DNA of 64,000 nt from Natrinema caseinilyticum (GTDB lineage Archaea; Halobacteriota; Halobacteria; Halobacteriales; Natrialbaceae), in the NCBI RefSeq assembly GCF_024227435.1, contig NZ_CP100445.1:3531369-3595368 (forward strand). Reading direction: 5' to 3'. This document shows, piece after piece, positions 1 through 9,252 of this stretch (its first letter is position 1; the number at the start of each line of letters is the position of its first letter). Below the pieces are notes generated by a model. It saw only the letters and a program-made list of their open reading frames with translations, made no database searches and was not told where the DNA came from. Made by a program: the position numbers and the translations under genes.

Positions 1-2
1 TT

Positions 3-3000
3 GCGCGGGCGCTCCGCCTGATCGCGGCGGAGCGACCCGACGCAGTAGCGCCGTCCGTCGAACGCGTGTCTGCGGGGCTCGCGGACGAGCGTGAGCGGGT
101 CCGTGTCGACGTCGCGCGGGCGCTCGCTGCCGTCGCGGCCGAGCGTTCCGACGCCGCCACCGCGATCGTCAACGACCTGGCCGCGAGCCTCGACGACGAG
201 GCCGACGTCCGTCGAGAGACGATCCGAGCGCTTCGCGATGTCGCGGATGCCGACCCCGATGCGGTCGTTCCGGCCGTGGACGCACTCGTCGAGCGAGTCG
301 ACGATCCACTCGAGGAGGTTCGGACGAACGCCGCCGCGACGCTCGCGACGCTTTCTGCGGATCGACCTGACGCAGTCGAACCCGCGGTCGATCCGCTCGC
401 CCGCCGGCTGGCTCGCGACGAGCCGGCAGTCCGGAGCCACGGGGTCGCGGCCATCGCTGCCGTCGCGGACGCGACCCCCGAAGCCGTCGAGCCCGTCGTC
501 GGGGATCTCGCCGTGGTCCTCGACGACGAGAACGATGCCGTTCGGCTCGAAGCAGCCCGTTCGATCGCGGCTGTCTCGGATACCGGTCCCGATCCGATCC
601 GTCCGATCGTGTCGGAACTCGCTCGGAGAATCGACGATCCGCACGAACCGGTTCGCTATCGAGCGGCCGACGCGCTGAGCGCCATCGCACTCGCCGAACC
701 GGTCGACGGGGTCGACGTCCAGGCGCTCGTCGACCGACTCGAGTCGGACGACGAGTGGAGCAGCGGGCACGCCGCCCGCAAACTGGCGGAAATCGCCGAG
801 GCGCGGACGGCCGACGGCCATCCGGCAGTTCGATCGTTGTGTCGGAGACTCGAGTCCGACACCGACGCGATTCGGCGGGCGGCCGCCCGTGATCTCGTTC
901 CGATCGCAGCCGAGACGCAGCGGACGGCCCGCGAGACCGTTGCCCCGCTCGGCGACCGGCTCGCGGACGACGATGCGAGCGTCAGAAACAACGCGGCCCT
1001 CGCGCTCGCTCGAGTCGCCGAAACGTATCCCGACGTCGTGGAACCGGCGCTACCGGGGCTCTTCGGCGCACTCGACGATGCGGATCGAAGCGTGCGTACC
1101 ACGGTTCGCGAGACGCTTTCGGCGGTCGCACCCGAATCGCAGGCGGACTGCCGGCCGACGGTCGCGCTGGCCGTCGAAAAGACCGCTGCCGACGAGCCGG
1201 CCGTACGGGCGGGCGCCTGCGAGGCACTCGGGATCCTCGAACTCGAGACCGGCGCCGAGACCGAGGCCGTCATCGACGCCCTGGCGACGGTGCTCGTCGA
1301 ACCGCCGGTGGTGGTTCGAAGCGCGGCCCTCGAAACGCTCGTCGCGTTGCTCGGGGCCGACGAGGAAACCGAGCCGACGCCCGTCGAGACGATCGACGGA
1401 ATCCTGTCGACCGACGACGAGCGCGCAACGGCGGTTGCGACGGCGCTCGCCGATGTCGCACGAATGGACCCGGAACTGATCGCCGACGCGGCCACGCCGC
1501 TCGTCGAGCGATTACGAGCGGGAGACACCGGCCAGCGCCGAGCGATCGAACGCGCGCTCGCGACGGCCGCCGCGGAGACGAATCTGCGATCGGTCACGGC
1601 ACTCCTGTGCGAGGACCTCGAGTCCGGTGCGGACGAGACGGCCGGGACGGGCGGCGCGGTCGGTCGGCGCTCGATCGCGCTCGAGATCGCTCGACTCGCG
1701 GCGGCGGTCCCCGACGACGCGGCGTCCGCCCGGGACCGGCTGATCGCCTTGCTGGCGGACGAGGACCAGTCGGTCCGCGGGGGTGCGGCGCTCGCACTCG
1801 GGACGCTCGTGATCTCCGGTCGGAGCGACGGTGCTGCACTGGAGGACGCCCTCGAAGACGTCGACGAACAGGTGTCCGATGCGGCGTCACTCGTCGGCGG
1901 CGGCCGGGCGCCGAGGCGCACCGACGAGATAGACGCCCGCCGTTCCGCTTTCGGACGTCGGATCGACGGCGACCCGCGAGCCGGCGGACTGGCCGTTCTC
2001 GCGCTTTCGGTCCTCGCCGACGAGTCCGAACGACTGCGTCCGTCCACCGTCTCGACTATCGCGACCGGCCTGACCGCCGACAGCCCGGCCGTTCGGGTCA
2101 CGACCGGACGAACGCTCCTGACGATGGCGACCGACGATCCCCACGGGCTCGCCGAGGCGACCGACGAACTGCGCTCGGCGCTGTCGGATCCGGATGCGGA
2201 CGTTCGAGCGACCGCCGGCCGCGCGCTCGCGGAAATCACAGAGGTCACCGGGGAACTCGAGGGTGACGCCGACGAGATCGTACCGGCGCTCCGCGCTCGA
2301 CTGGCCGATCCCGACGGGAGAGTTCGAGAAGCCGCGGTTCGGACGCTCGCGGCTATCGAGGCCGTCGACTCGGTGTCCGCGGTTCGCCCGCTCGTCGACG
2401 ACCCCGTCCCCCCCGTTTCGGGCGCGGCGGCGACCGCGAAGGAACGACTCGAACACGTCCGCGACCGCGAGGGGTCCGAGGACGCCGACTGGCCGATGGT
2501 TGGCGCGGGACCCGCGGCGACCGGTTCGGTCGGGACCGGCGAGACGCTCGGCAAGAGCCCGACGGCGCTGTGGAGCGTCGAGACGGACGGCACGGTCGTC
2601 GCTCCGCCGGCGCTGGTCGACGATACCGTCTTCGTTACGAGCGACGACGGCCGCGTCACCGCACTGGCGCTCGAGGACGGACGCGAGCGCTGGCAGTTCG
2701 AATCCGAGGCGCCGATCGGGACGGCGCCGGCCGTCGTCGACGATACCGTCTACGTCGCCGGTGAAACCGCGGTGTACGCGCTCGAGGCGGGATCGGGTGA
2801 GCGAACCTGGCGGTACGAAACTGATACGCTCGTTCGGTCGTCACCGGTCGTCGCCGGCGGGAACGTGTACGTGGGTGGCACGACGCTCCACACGATCGAC
2901 GCGGAAACCGGCCAGCCGGTCTGGACGGCGGGTCTGGCCGGCCCGCTCGTCGGGATGGCCGTCGACGACGGCGTCGTCTACACCGTCTGTGAGGGGCGGG

Positions 3001-3548
3001 CGTCTGCACTCGCGTCCGAGGGTGGCCGCCGACGGTGGATGACGGCCCTCGACCGCAACGGGGAGGCGCTGACGAGGCCATCGGTCGCGAACGGGTGCGT
3101 CTACGTCGGCTGTGGCGGCTCGCTGCATGCGCTATCGGCCGCCGACGGTTCCCAACGCTTCCGATTCGATACCGGCGGCCCCCTCACTGCGTCGCTCGCA
3201 GTCGCAGACGGGCAGCTCCACGCCGCCAGCACGGACGGGAGCCTCTACGCGATCGAAACGAATACCGGCGCCGAGCGATGGCGCGTCGATGTTGGTGATC
3301 CGACGACCGGTCCGGTCGTCGTCGACGGGACCGTCTCGATCGCCACCGCTGACGGGATCGTCCACGGGCTGTCGGTCGCCGACGGTACCCGGCGATGGAA
3401 CCTCGAGTCGATCGACACGGGGGATGCCCCGTCGCTCGTCGGCGCGAACGGACGGCTCTGTCTCGTCGGCCGGGATGGCATCGCCGTAATCGGAACCGAA
3501 CAGCCGTCCTGGCGGGACTCGATCTCCGGTCTGTTCACTCGACTGTGA
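3..3548 (+). CDS. HEAT-repeat / PQQ-like beta-propeller protein (5' end outside window)
   Basis: The reading frame is open from base 3 and already encodes HEAT-type repeats before the first GTG at 66, so the gene starts upstream of the window. The first roughly 800 visible residues are tandem alpha-helical repeats of about 35-40 residues with recurring AVRxxAAxALAxIA-like helices. From about base 2487 a DWPM motif, typical of the entry to PQQ-type propellers, begins a repeat series of about eight blades with recurring VYVG, ALDAxTG and W-rich strands running to the C-terminus. HEAT arrays and PQQ propellers are both protein-binding scaffolds, so an assembly or sensory role is inferred. No catalytic motif is seen. 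It converges on the thioredoxin-like gene. Export cannot be judged because the N-terminus is missing. Confidence 0.9.
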   Translation, partial: ARALRLIAAERPDAVAPSVERVSAGLADERERVRVDVARALAAVAAERSDAATAIVNDLAASLDDEADVRRETIRALRDVADADPDAVVPAVDALVERVDDPLEEVRTNAAATLATLSADRPDAVEPAVDPLARRLARDEPAVRSHGVAAIAAVADATPEAVEPVVGDLAVVLDDENDAVRLEAARSIAAVSDTGPDPIRPIVSELARRIDDPHEPVRYRAADALSAIALAEPVDGVDVQALVDRLESDDEWSSGHAARKLAEIAEARTADGHPAVRSLCRRLESDTDAIRRAAARDLVPIAAETQRTARETVAPLGDRLADDDASVRNNAALALARVAETYPDVVEPALPGLFGALDDADRSVRTTVRETLSAVAPESQADCRPTVALAVEKTAADEPAVRAGACEALGILELETGAETEAVIDALATVLVEPPVVVRSAALETLVALLGADEETEPTPVETIDGILSTDDERATAVATALADVARMDPELIADAATPLVERLRAGDTGQRRAIERALATAAAETNLRSVTALLCEDLESGADETAGTGGAVGRRSIALEIARLAAAVPDDAASARDRLIALLADEDQSVRGGAALALGTLVISGRSDGAALEDALEDVDEQVSDAASLVGGGRAPRRTDEIDARRSAFGRRIDGDPRAGGLAVLALSVLADESERLRPSTVSTIATGLTADSPAVRVTTGRTLLTMATDDPHGLAEATDELRSALSDPDADVRATAGRALAEITEVTGELEGDADEIVPALRARLADPDGRVREAAVRTLAAIEAVDSVSAVRPLVDDPVPPVSGAAATAKERLEHVRDREGSEDADWPMVGAGPAATGSVGTGETLGKSPTALWSVETDGTVVAPPALVDDTVFVTSDDGRVTALALEDGRERWQFESEAPIGTAPAVVDDTVYVAGETAVYALEAGSGERTWRYETDTLVRSSPVVAGGNVYVGGTTLHTIDAETGQPVWTAGLAGPLVGMAVDDGVVYTVCEGRASALASEGGRRRWMTALDRNGEALTRPSVANGCVYVGCGGSLHALSAADGSQRFRFDTGGPLTASLAVADGQLHAASTDGSLYAIETNTGAERWRVDVGDPTTGPVVVDGTVSIATADGIVHGLSVADGTRRWNLESIDTGDAPSLVGANGRLCLVGRDGIAVIGTEQPSWRDSISGLFTRL

Positions 3549-3677
3549 CGAGACGGGCGTCGCGATCACGCCATACGACCGTCGCCGGGAGTCGACTTCT
3601 GTCTCGACGCGTCGGATAGAAGCGGTGGCCACGCGGAGCGTCGTCGCCGTGTCGGTGGTCTCGGACGCGTTGCCGGA

Positions 3678-4319
3678 TCAACCGTCGGTGGTCGCGTTCG
3701 TGGTTGGAGACGCGCCCGCGTCGGTCTCGTTCGTGGCGTTCGACGTGCGTCGCTCGCTCGTCTCGATAACCGACTCGACTGCCGCGACGATGTCGTCGGA
3801 ACGTACCACGCCGAGTTTTTCCCAGCGTTTCTCCCCCTGCCTGTCGATGACGATGGTCACCGGGAAGCCGGCGACGCCGTAGTTCGCCGCGAGCGACGAC
3901 TGCGGGTCGTAGCCGACGGTCCAGTTGCCGCTGTGGTCCCGCCACCAGGTGCGAAGTTCGTCCGTCGGCATCATATCTTTAGACTGGTAAGTCGCCGACA
4001 GGACCGTCAGACCGTCCCCGTGCGTATCGACGAGCCGGGAGTGAGCCTCGGCGAGACGAGGCATCTGGCCCTGACACGTGCCACAGCCGGTGACGAAGAA
4101 CATAACGACCGTCACGTCGCCGTTCGGAACCGCGACCGTCCCTGCCTCGCTGCCGCGAGCGTCTATCGTCTCGATTTCGACCGGCAACCCCGAGTCTCCG
4201 TCGCTCGAGGAGGCGGACCGTTCGTTTCCGAACGAGGGGACGCCGCCGAGAACGATGCCGGCCGCGCCGGCGAGGACGCCGAGGCTACCGACGCCGGCGA
4301 TCAGTTCCCGTCGCCTCAT
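3678..4319 (-). CDS. Tat-exported TlpA-like thioredoxin-fold protein
   Basis: 213 residues from ATG 4319. The frame is open further upstream, but the start at MRRRELIAG places a twin-arginine motif and a hydrophobic stretch at the N-terminus, as expected for an exported haloarchaeal protein. A CGTC redox motif follows a VVMFFVTG strand, and GFPVTIVID carries the conserved cis-proline of the thioredoxin fold; this fits the TlpA/AhpC-TSA group. The last 25 residues are Thr/Asn-rich and contain three N-x-T sequons (NAT, NET, NAT), which fits an extracytoplasmic position with possible N-glycosylation. The likely role is thiol-disulfide exchange or cytochrome/copper protein maturation outside the membrane; the substrate is unknown. 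Confidence 0.85.
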   Translation of the reverse strand: MRRRELIAGVGSLGVLAGAAGIVLGGVPSFGNERSASSSDGDSGLPVEIETIDARGSEAGTVAVPNGDVTVVMFFVTGCGTCQGQMPRLAEAHSRLVDTHGDGLTVLSATYQSKDMMPTDELRTWWRDHSGNWTVGYDPQSSLAANYGVAGFPVTIVIDRQGEKRWEKLGVVRSDDIVAAVESVIETSERRTSNATNETDAGASPTTNATTDG

Positions 4320-4839
4320 CGGTCTCCCACCTCCCGGATGGAGCGTGTGCGATCGGAATCGCGAGTTCGGTCGCCGCTCTGACAGCCCACCATAGGGGGA
4401 CTGTTGTCGCCCTAGATACAAAGGATTCACTGGTCTGCGAGTCGAAACCGCCGCGCGACCGGCGAGGCGACTCGAGTGCTCGGTCTCTCGAGCCACCGGT
4501 CTTCGGTTCGACCGCTGTGGCAGCCCGGGGACGCATTCGACGGTGCTGGCGACGATACCGGGAGCGCCGTTCGGTGTTCACACCCGACTCGAACGGATTG
4601 CTCGCTGTGACCACGTGTATATATTCAAATACGGAGTAATTAGATATAAGTTACCTCGGATAGAAGGAGAATACGGTTTCAGTCACGGGTGGTCGACGGG
4701 GATCGAAACGGTTCGAGTCCGGTCGACCCGTCTTCCGGGGCGAACCCGTTACCACGACCGCACGATTGAACGATGATGTCGAGCGACAACACGGCACCCA
4801 CGATCACCGCCTACGCGGCGCCAGCCCGGGGTGGGGCTG
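4320..4839. other. Intergenic region with AT-rich promoter-like block and hairpin
   Basis: No convincing protein gene. An unusually AT-rich block (about 4617-4660, containing GTATATATTC and GATATAAG) is followed by an inverted repeat GGTCGAC (4691-4697) / GTCGACC (4722-4728), whose inner part can pair TCGAA (4703-4707) with TTCGA (4712-4716) around an ACGG loop. A 24-codon reading frame beginning at 4773 ends inside the next gene and may or may not be translated. Confidence 0.5.
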
Positions 4840-5019
4840 ATGTGTGAGTCACCCGATGCCGAGATGGTAGAATCGTCCGAGACCGCCGCGGAGGCGTCAC
4901 TTCCGACCTGCCCTCGCTGTGGGGTTCGAGTGTCCCAGGTGACGATGCGCGGTCCGACGGAACAGGTCGCGACGCCGTGTGGCTGTTCGATCGCGCCGGG
5001 TTCGCTCGAGCGTTCGTGA
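4840..5019 (+). CDS. Small CPxCG-type zinc-ribbon protein
   Basis: 59 residues starting at ATG 4840; a GTG nine bases upstream is an alternative. The protein has a CPRCG knuckle at residues 24-28 and a second Cys pair in the form PCGC at 46-49, separated by a VxxVTMRGPTE-like strand region. This is the layout of the small CPxCG-related zinc-finger proteins abundant in haloarchaea. No partner is evident: the upstream spacer is long and the next gene is convergent. A single zinc ion and a protein- or nucleic-acid-binding role are inferred. The family is largely uncharacterised. Confidence 0.7.
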   Translation: MCESPDAEMVESSETAAEASLPTCPRCGVRVSQVTMRGPTEQVATPCGCSIAPGSLERS

Positions 5020-5125
5020 CTCCTCTTCGCCCGTCGGTCGTGGCACCGTTCCTCGCTGACACCCTCCACGAGATGCGGCCCACCGCGTTCAGCCCGCTCG
5101 TCGCGGCGCTTCTCACTCGCGAGTG

Positions 5126-8100
5126 TTACTCCGAGACCACTGCCTCGACGCGATCGATCTCGTCCTCGGTCAACCCGTATCGTTCGTAGACGAGTGCGTC
5201 GATTCGGCGGTCCGTCTCTTCGATTTGCTCCGTGAGGGCCGCCGCTCGATCCGTCGTCTCGAGGTAGCGCTCCAGACCGTCTCGAACGTCCTCGAGCGCG
5301 GGAAGGGTAAGCGCCCGAAGTCGGTCGACGAGGGAAATGGTTTTCGTGGCCGTCTTGCGGACGTTCGCGAAGCCACCGGCCTCGTCGACTGCGACGGGGA
5401 CGAAGGCCTCGATCAGGTCCGCCTCGCACCGCTCGAGATCGGTGAGACGGAACGCGGGTATCGGGTCGGTCTCGGTGTAGCCCCACTGGTCGGTCTCACA
5501 CTCCGACTCGCCCCCGGGAGCCACGGTCTCGGTCGCGTCCGCGGGTTTGTACCGGGCGGTCGCTTCGATCACGACCGTCCCGGCCGACCGGCGAGTCACG
5601 GTCGCGCGTCCGAGACGAAGCTGCGTCAGCTCCGTTGCCGTCCGGGAAAGCGGCGATTCGTCCGGCCCCGCCGGGCGTATCGACCCGATGCTCCAGAGGG
5701 GATCGCCCCATCGGTACTCCCCCAGATGCGCTTCGAGGTCGAGCGTCAGCGTCCCTCGCGTTCGGGTCGCCTCGATGCGCTGGGTCACGAGAGCCGCGAA
5801 TTCGGGGCCCGTCGGAACGGCGATCGGATAGGACTCGAACGTCGACTGGTTGATTTGGGGGAAGACGGACCGATATGCGGCGTGGGTCATCTCGTGATAG
5901 TACTCCAGCAGGGACGAATTGAGGACGCCGAGGATGTGCCGAAGGTCCGTTTCGGAATCGTCCGCGGCGATGTTGTACACCGACTTGATCGTCACCCGGG
6001 ATTCGGTATCGAGCGCACCCGTCGGCGCTGCTGCGGTCTGTCGGAAAACGAGCTTCGGGCTTCGATACTGTTCGCGGTCCTTGTCGATCTCCGTCGGCGA
6101 GATGTACCGGGTTTCCGCGGCGTCGAATCCGTACGGTTCGATGGCCGAGCCGGGAACGATCGCTTCCGACTCGTTCTGTCCGGGTGCGTCGGACAGCACG
6201 TCGGCCCGTTTGCTGATCTCCTCCCCTCGCGAGATCGAAACGCGTTCTCCGAGTTTCGGATGGGACGCCAGTTTCTGCAGGATCGATCGCGTGGGTCGGT
6301 TCAGGTGTAACAGGAACCGATGCTCGTCCTGTTCCCGAAAGACCGACTGCGGAATCTCGTCGTACTCGACCGATCCGACGGCCCTGGGACCATCGGTCGA
6401 CGCACACTTGACCGCACCCTCGCCAGCTCCGGTTACGAGGACCGCAACCCCGTTCTCGACGGTGTCGAACGCCGTCCCCAGGTGAAGGACGAACGCGATG
6501 TTCGTGCGGTCGAGCAGATACCGGCGAACGTGTGCGTTCTGTTCTCGAGTCAGTATCGCATCGGGAACGACGATTCCGATTCGACCGTCTGCGGCGAGAC
6601 GGACGAACTGTTCGGTGAAAGCGACGTACAGATCGAACTGCTGTCTCGTCGACTCGTACTCGGTTTCGAGATACGCACGGAGCGACCGGTCCATGGTCGC
6701 GCTGATGGCGCCCCGGCCCGCCGTCGCGACCCACGGCGGATTGCCGATCACCGCGTCGAACCCGGCGTGGTCTCGTCGTCGCCCGTTCTCGTCGAGAACG
6801 ACGTCGGGAAACTCGAGGTCCCAGTGAAAGAACCCCTCCGCCTCGCTCGCCGACTGCGCCCGCCTGAACCAGTCCGTCGTCCGCAAATCGGCCCACGCAT
6901 CCTCGTCCTCGATCGCTCGGACCACCCGCTCGCACGCGTCGTCGGGGACCTCGCGGTCGAACCGTGCCGCGGTGGCAACGTTCGCCAGTGCGACCAGTCG
7001 CCGGAAGCGCGGTTCGGTCCGGTTCCACTCGTCGACGTCCGCCGTCGACGCCAGATCCGTGAGCGTCTCGGTCGAGAGCCGCTCGGTTATCGTCGAACCG
7101 ACCAGCGAATTGCCCACCGCGAGATGGTGGTCGAGAGCGGGGGCCGCCCCGTCGGCCGCGGCCGTCTCGAGCCACAGCGTCAGCTTCGCCACCTCGACGG
7201 CCATTTCGTTCCTGTCGACGCCGTAGATGCACTGCGAAACGATCGCACGGCGAACTCGCCCTTCGTCGACTGTCGTCGGTCCGTTCGTCCTCCGTGCCTC
7301 GGCCATCACCTGGGCCGTGAGATACGCCGTGGCCCGCGTGAGGAAGTGGCCGCTCCCCATCGCGGGATCCAGAATCGAGACGTCGGTCACCGCGCGGACG
7401 AACGCGTCCACGTATTCGTCCGTTCCCGGCTCGAGGCCGCCCGACGAGAGGTCGTCTCTGATCTCGTCGAGTAACGGCCCGACGGTCTTCTCGACGACGT
7501 CGCTCACGACAGCGTCCGGCGTGTAGTAGGTTCCCGACGTCTTTCGGTCGCCGTCGTCGGTGACGACGTACAAGCCACCGCTGTCTACGGTCTCGATCGT
7601 CTCGCTCGCCGTCACCTCGGTTGCCGGTTTCCAGACCGTCTCACCGTCAGCGGGAACGCCGGCGTACTCGGTCGGCGCGATCCGAAACTGCTGCTCGAGC
7701 AACGCTTCGTAGCCGTTTCCGAGGTGACGCGTCTCGAGATCTGCGTATTCGATCGGAACGTACCGTCCATCGTCCGTTTCGGTCGTCGAGAGCCGGTAGA
7801 GCGCTTCCGCGAGGTATCGATCGCCGACCGCGTTTGCGGCCAGCAACTCGTGTGCCGATCGGTCGAACAGCCCGCCGTCGGTCCCGGGTAGACCGAGGTG
7901 CTCGTTTCGGTCGTCGATCCACCGAAACAGCGTCTCGAGTCGCCCCCACAACGCCGTCGAACGCGCGTCGTAGCGTTCGTCGAACCCGTCGCCGCTCGTG
8001 CCGATCTCGTCGTACACCTCGAGTCGGATCGCCTCGAGACCGAGCGGCGCGTCGTCCATCCGTGTGCCGTCGGGATCTGCGGGTCGGACGAGCCCTCGGG

Positions 8101-9133
8101 ACTCCGCGTAGCAAACGATCAGCAACCGGTAGAGCAGGACGAGTGACTGGGTTTTCAGTTCCTCGAGTCGCTCGTCGTCGCTCGGATCGACGTCGAGGTC
8201 GTTCGTCTCGACGAAGCCGCGACCGAGGAGCCTCAGTACAGCGAACCCGGTCTCTTCGAGGTCCGCGCCGAGTTCGCGGACGACCGCTTCGCTCTCCGCC
8301 CGGACCGAATCGAGACCCGACCTGCCCGCGGACTCGCGGAACGCGGCCGCACGGAAGAGAGCGTAAAAATATTTGAAGTCCTCGCTGTCGTCGCGCTCGA
8401 GCAGGTTCGGCAGATCGATCTCGTAGCAGGCCTGCGCCTCGTCCGTGTCGATCCCGTCGCTCCGGGTCTCCCTGGCGTCGGTTCCCCCGCCGTGAGTCTC
8501 GTCAGTGTCGACCCCGTCGTCCCAGATTTCGGAGGGGTCTGTCCCGTCGGTTCGAGTCTCGTCGTCTGCCCGATCGGGTGGCGTGTCGACCTCGCTTGCA
8601 CGGTACAACCGCCACGTTCGCCCGTTCGTGAGGATTCCCCATCCGATCGTCTCCGGCGTGCGCTCGAGAACGCGGGCGATCCGGTCGGACGCGGTTCGGT
8701 CGATCGGTCGGTCGCCGACCGGCGTCGTGGCGTCGTCGTCTCGGCGACAGATCGCGACGATTCCGAGCGCGTGCTCGGACGGATCGGTCCGGTCGTCGGC
8801 GTCCGAGAGCGGTTTCTGACTCTCCCGTCCGGCCGGGGTATCAGCCAACAGGAGGACGTCGACGGCGCCGGTATCGTCGGGTGCCGTCATCCAGTGAGTC
8901 GACCCGAACCCGAGGACGTCGAGTACCTCCCGGACGCGGTCTCCGGTCGCGAACGGGTCGTCGGAGACGGGATCAGATTCGCCGTCGAACAGCCCTCGCA
9001 GCCGCTCCATCGCATCGGCCGCCGCCTCGTCGCAGTCCCACGCCGGTCGGTTCTGGATCCGCTCGTCGAGATAGTACCTCGCAAAGAGCGTCGAACGAGC
9101 GTACGGACGATCCGACGGCGCTGCCTCCCTCAT
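5126..9133 (-). CDS. Large type IIG-like DNA adenine methyltransferase, nuclease motif apparently degraded
   Basis: 1335 residues from ATG 9133; a GTG at 9172 is possible, but it overlaps a TATA-like TTTCTTA. The N-terminal region resembles type IIG enzymes, including LTNGRTWRLY at 168-177, but the position that normally reads ExK in the PD-(D/E)xK nuclease shows VAICRR (126-131). An imperfect decapeptide repeat follows at 193-234. The methyltransferase core has SGTYYTP (533-539), DPAMGSGHFL (589-598), GVDRNEMAVE (638-647) and the N6-adenine motif NPPW (798-801). The C-terminal 400 residues fit a target-recognition domain. No separate nuclease, helicase or BREX gene lies nearby, so it may act as a solitary DNA modification enzyme. 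Eco57I-type is the closest family description. Confidence 0.85.
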   Translation of the reverse strand: MREAAPSDRPYARSTLFARYYLDERIQNRPAWDCDEAAADAMERLRGLFDGESDPVSDDPFATGDRVREVLDVLGFGSTHWMTAPDDTGAVDVLLLADTPAGRESQKPLSDADDRTDPSEHALGIVAICRRDDDATTPVGDRPIDRTASDRIARVLERTPETIGWGILTNGRTWRLYRASEVDTPPDRADDETRTDGTDPSEIWDDGVDTDETHGGGTDARETRSDGIDTDEAQACYEIDLPNLLERDDSEDFKYFYALFRAAAFRESAGRSGLDSVRAESEAVVRELGADLEETGFAVLRLLGRGFVETNDLDVDPSDDERLEELKTQSLVLLYRLLIVCYAESRGLVRPADPDGTRMDDAPLGLEAIRLEVYDEIGTSGDGFDERYDARSTALWGRLETLFRWIDDRNEHLGLPGTDGGLFDRSAHELLAANAVGDRYLAEALYRLSTTETDDGRYVPIEYADLETRHLGNGYEALLEQQFRIAPTEYAGVPADGETVWKPATEVTASETIETVDSGGLYVVTDDGDRKTSGTYYTPDAVVSDVVEKTVGPLLDEIRDDLSSGGLEPGTDEYVDAFVRAVTDVSILDPAMGSGHFLTRATAYLTAQVMAEARRTNGPTTVDEGRVRRAIVSQCIYGVDRNEMAVEVAKLTLWLETAAADGAAPALDHHLAVGNSLVGSTITERLSTETLTDLASTADVDEWNRTEPRFRRLVALANVATAARFDREVPDDACERVVRAIEDEDAWADLRTTDWFRRAQSASEAEGFFHWDLEFPDVVLDENGRRRDHAGFDAVIGNPPWVATAGRGAISATMDRSLRAYLETEYESTRQQFDLYVAFTEQFVRLAADGRIGIVVPDAILTREQNAHVRRYLLDRTNIAFVLHLGTAFDTVENGVAVLVTGAGEGAVKCASTDGPRAVGSVEYDEIPQSVFREQDEHRFLLHLNRPTRSILQKLASHPKLGERVSISRGEEISKRADVLSDAPGQNESEAIVPGSAIEPYGFDAAETRYISPTEIDKDREQYRSPKLVFRQTAAAPTGALDTESRVTIKSVYNIAADDSETDLRHILGVLNSSLLEYYHEMTHAAYRSVFPQINQSTFESYPIAVPTGPEFAALVTQRIEATRTRGTLTLDLEAHLGEYRWGDPLWSIGSIRPAGPDESPLSRTATELTQLRLGRATVTRRSAGTVVIEATARYKPADATETVAPGGESECETDQWGYTETDPIPAFRLTDLERCEADLIEAFVPVAVDEAGGFANVRKTATKTISLVDRLRALTLPALEDVRDGLERYLETTDRAAALTEQIEETDRRIDALVYERYGLTEDEIDRVEAVVSE
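8432..8557. repeat. Degenerate 30-bp tandem repeat (decapeptide repeat in coding sequence)
   Basis: Four adjacent 10-codon units inside the methyltransferase gene encode variants of E-T-x-x-D-G-x-D-x-x, such as ETRTDGTDPS and ETRSDGIDTD. The bases repeat with a 30-bp period (gtctc...tcg...cccgtcg on the + strand), with substitutions between units. It lies in the acidic linker between the N-terminal domain and the helical part. Confidence 0.75.
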
Positions 9134-9252
9134 AGATACACTGTGTCTCGAATCGTCGGCGTAAGAAACCACTGGTCGATACGACCCCGTCCGGCGATTC
9201 CACCGAAGGCAATACGCTTTTTACGGCTGCACGCTCACTCGAGAGCGAGACC

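Noticed and set aside
656-2659. Long reading frame on the minus strand opposite the HEAT/PQQ gene
   Set aside because: Ser/Arg-rich shadow of a GC-rich gene; no family motif, and the plus strand encodes a clear repeat protein.
4691-4728. Possible tRNA because of a GGTTCGAGTCC box
   Set aside because: The flanking stem does not pair as a T-arm and no acceptor, D or anticodon arms can be built.
4773-4847. 24-codon frame before the zinc-ribbon gene
   Set aside because: Looks translatable (MMSSDNTAPTITAYAAPARG) but has no recognised relative and ends inside the next gene; left undecided rather than called.
5123-7474. Long plus-strand frames (395 and 384 codons) opposite the methyltransferase
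   Set aside because: Arg/Gly/Val-rich composition with no motifs; the minus strand carries all methyltransferase motifs.
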